This document shows positions 63,311-64,000 of a stretch of DNA of 64,000 bases, in pieces. A program made the position numbers and the translations under genes. Where the stretch lies: assembly GCA_012295275.1 (NCBI GenBank), contig CM022670.1, positions 36,653,768 through 36,717,767 of the forward strand. The letters are read 5' to 3'. The notes under the pieces are model-generated. The model was given only the letters and a program-made list of their open reading frames with translations, ran no database searches and was not told the DNA's origin. The stretch comes from Chrysomallon squamiferum (lineage: Eukaryota > Mollusca > Gastropoda > Neomphalida > Peltospiridae). The number at the start of each line of letters is the position of its first letter. The first letter of the stretch is position 1.

Positions 63311-64000
63311 TATATATATCTAGATGAAGTAAAAATAGGAAGAATAACTACAGCTACAAGCAACAAAAATAATAATAACAACAATAACAAAAAGGTAAAA
63401 ACAACAGTAAAAATAAAATGAATTAATAACTTTAACTAATAATAATAATAATAGTAATATATGCCGATAATGATAATAAACAAAATATCCTCATAAAATT
63501 ATAATTTTTTTTTTTTAACAGAATTAGAATATAATTATATAAAAATTAATGGGTTTATATAATAACAATTTGTTAGTTAATATTCATTCTTTATTATTAT
63601 TATTATTATTATTATTACTGTCTGTCTTCAAACAGTATTATTTTTTGAATGTCTTAAAATCATATTTATATAAATATAAAATTATTATTAAATTATAACA
63701 AAATCCTTTTGTTTAAATGTTTTAGGTTTTTACAGATTTATTCATAATCTCTGAAATCATATTTAAAAAAAAATATAAGGTTGTTTTAATGTTAATATAA
63801 ACTATGTTCACTAACATATTTTCTGTTTTAGTTTATTTGGTTGTTCAGTGTCATAACTCTTGGGCCAGTCACTTATGGAGATGTTGTGTACCCAATGTGG
63901 GCCATTGTGTTTGGTTGGTGTTTAGCTGTGTGTTCCATTATACCTATACCAGGCCTCATGATTTACCAGATTGTGCAAGAAACAGGAACCTTAATGGAGG
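45808..64000 (+). CDS. SLC6: SLC6 Na+/Cl- dependent transporter (glycine/GABA-like), partial, two frameshifts
   Basis: Twelve exons: 45808-46003, 50694-50825, 51217-51525, 51731-51863, 52344-52478, 52939-53042, 53449-53573, 54312-54424, 61558-61689, 62217-62316, 62966-63067, 63832-64000 (cut by the window). All have GT/AG borders and compatible phases. They encode about 583 residues, TM1 to TM12. Family marks: TM1 [15 protein letters not shown] with Gly where monoamine carriers have Asp; the EL2 cysteine pair with N-glycosylation sites; TM6 [27 protein letters not shown]8 GLDSQ. These carriers couple Na+ and Cl- gradients to uptake of a small amino-acid-type substrate at the plasma membrane. 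TM1 and EL4/TM8 look most like glycine or GABA carriers; substrate is inferred. Anomalies: one A is missing near 51492-51498 and one A is extra near 62995-62998, each shifting the frame. The conserved protein resumes at once in the next frame, so either base-call error or a recent pseudogene. The 5' exon and C-terminal tail are outside what I can see. Confidence 0.85.
47165..47228. promoter_or_regulatory. CRE plus three nuclear-receptor half sites
   Basis: Perfect TGACGTCA (47165-47172), AGGTCA (47176-47181) and TGACCT (47207-47212, 47223-47228) within 64 bp in the first SLC6 intron seen. Site matches are seen; enhancer function is inference. Confidence 0.3.
48481..48499. promoter_or_regulatory. 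Composite nuclear-receptor type element
   Basis: TGACCTACGGTCAAGGTCA holds an inverted half site, a GGTCA and a perfect extended half site TCAAGGTCA as used by FTZ-F1/SF-1 and ERR monomers. Binding is inferred only. Confidence 0.3.
50694..50825 (+). CDS. SLC6 exon B: TM2
   Basis: [20 protein letters not shown] and [17 protein letters not shown], phase 1 to 1. Confidence 0.88.
50872..50908. repeat. Poly-A tract in SLC6 intron
   Basis: About 37 A residues just after exon B. Confidence 0.85.
51015..51124. repeat. (AAT)n array in SLC6 intron
   Basis: Interrupted AAT triplets. Confidence 0.85.
51217..51525 (+). CDS. SLC6 exon C: TM3 and glycosylated loop, frameshifted
   Basis: TM3 [20 protein letters not shown], then EL2 with the cysteine pair (NCDNEW..PNC) and N-glycosylation sequons (NYT, NAT, NMT, NMS). 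A TGA at 51501-51503 follows an A5 run. With A6 the frame would continue as [10 protein letters not shown], the expected family sequence. Length 309 is one short of the phase-correct length. Confidence 0.82.
51661..51722 (+). repeat. 31-bp tandem duplication at a splice acceptor
   Basis: Two identical 31-base units (51661-51691, 51692-51722), each containing GTTAGCAG, a near-copy of the true acceptor GTTTGCAG that follows at 51723-51730. Confidence 0.9.
51731..51863 (+). CDS. SLC6 exon D: TM4
   Basis: [20 protein letters not shown], then a TM4 hydrophobic stretch ending FKGVAVLGK. The acceptor TTTGCAG is preceded by a 31-bp tandem duplication. Confidence 0.87.
52344..52478 (+). CDS. SLC6 exon E: TM5
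   Basis: [20 protein letters not shown] then [16 protein letters not shown]; phase 0 to 0. Confidence 0.88.
52939..53042 (+). CDS. SLC6 exon F: TM6
   Basis: [20 protein letters not shown] then [13 protein letters not shown]. The unwound TM6 region with SYNKF contributes to substrate and ion sites in the family. Confidence 0.9.
53449..53573 (+). CDS. SLC6 exon G: TM7
   Basis: [20 protein letters not shown], then [18 protein letters not shown] in EL4. Asn and Ser in TM7 belong to the Na+/Cl- sites of the family. Confidence 0.9.
54312..54424 (+). CDS. SLC6 exon H: EL4 and TM8
   Basis: [20 protein letters not shown] then [16 protein letters not shown]; the Asp-Ser motif lies at the Na2 site region. 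Phase 1 to 0. Confidence 0.9.
57513..57645. other. GC-rich island in SLC6 intron H
   Basis: About 110 bp much richer in GC than the surrounding thousands of bases. One + frame is open ([20 protein letters not shown] onward) to a TAG at 57621-57623. Flanked by poly-T. Could be a SINE or retroelement scrap; not recognised. Confidence 0.4.
60855..60920. repeat. (ATT)n microsatellite
   Basis: Over 20 pure ATT units within SLC6 intron H. Confidence 0.9.
61558..61689 (+). CDS. SLC6 exon I: end of TM8 and TM9
   Basis: [20 protein letters not shown] then [18 protein letters not shown]. Follows the largest intron seen (about 7.1 kb). Confidence 0.88.
62217..62316 (+). CDS. SLC6 exon J: TM10
   Basis: [20 protein letters not shown] then [11 protein letters not shown]; phase 0 to 1. 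Confidence 0.88.
62966..63067 (+). CDS. SLC6 exon K: start of TM11, frameshifted
   Basis: Starts [11 protein letters not shown]; then one extra A (near 62995-62998) shifts the frame and reaches TAG. Without it the exon reads [20 protein letters not shown]. Length 102 is one more than the phase-correct 101. Confidence 0.82.
63261..63307. repeat. (CA)n microsatellite
   Basis: Pure CA array in the last intron seen of the SLC6 gene. Confidence 0.9.
63832..64000 (+). CDS. SLC6 exon L: TM11-TM12, cut by window
   Basis: [20 protein letters not shown] then [20 protein letters not shown] and a cytoplasmic start ([11 protein letters not shown]). Continues past 64000. Confidence 0.87.

Overview
The window is AT-rich animal nuclear DNA: genes are split by GT-AG introns, coding islands are short, and simple repeats ((ATT)n, (CA)n, (ATTT)n, (ACAT)n, (TC)n, poly-A/T) are very dense. 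The protein families (tetraspan M6/PLP, SLC6 transporter, Death/CARD adaptor, Tigger transposase) fit an invertebrate bilaterian. My best guess is a mollusc, possibly a cephalopod, from general repeat texture and protein flavour; this is inference, not proof. LEFT THIRD (1-28.3 kb): three copies of one gene encoding an N-terminal coiled coil, a Death domain, a CARD and a C-terminal membrane anchor. Copy 1 (+, about 177-3552) and copy 2 (-, 21738-17731) carry frameshifts and stop codons. Copy 3 (-, 28192-22915) reads through five exons as an uninterrupted 430-residue protein. Copies 2 and 3 are direct tandem repeats. Copy 1 lies in an inverted block that also carries a fragment of an M6/proteolipid-type tetraspan gene (-, 4982-5381). 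The other arm of that inversion carries a longer M6 pseudogene (+, about 10610-14592) whose last two exons are duplicated in tandem. The spacer between the arms (5.4-10.6 kb) is made of direct repeats and low-complexity DNA. Tigger/pogo transposon remains (25.06-27.54 kb) sit in the first intron of copy 3. MIDDLE (28.3-45.8 kb): no gene I can defend. It holds a partly tandem block (28.8-31.5 kb), a 45-bp minisatellite (33.5-34.1 kb), decayed triplet repeats (34.7-35.5 kb) and long microsatellites, including about 173 bp of pure (TC)n. RIGHT (45.8-64.0 kb): twelve + strand exons of an SLC6 Na+/Cl- dependent neurotransmitter/amino-acid transporter, closest by motif to the glycine/GABA-like group. 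They cover TM1 to TM12 and run off the right edge. Two single-A indels break its frame, each repaired by one base, so sequencing or assembly error and a young pseudogene are both possible. HOW THE GENES RELATE: the Death/CARD genes look like a locally amplified innate-immune or apoptosis adaptor family. M6 was a neighbour carried along by the duplication. SLC6 is unrelated in function and evidently unlinked to the amplification.
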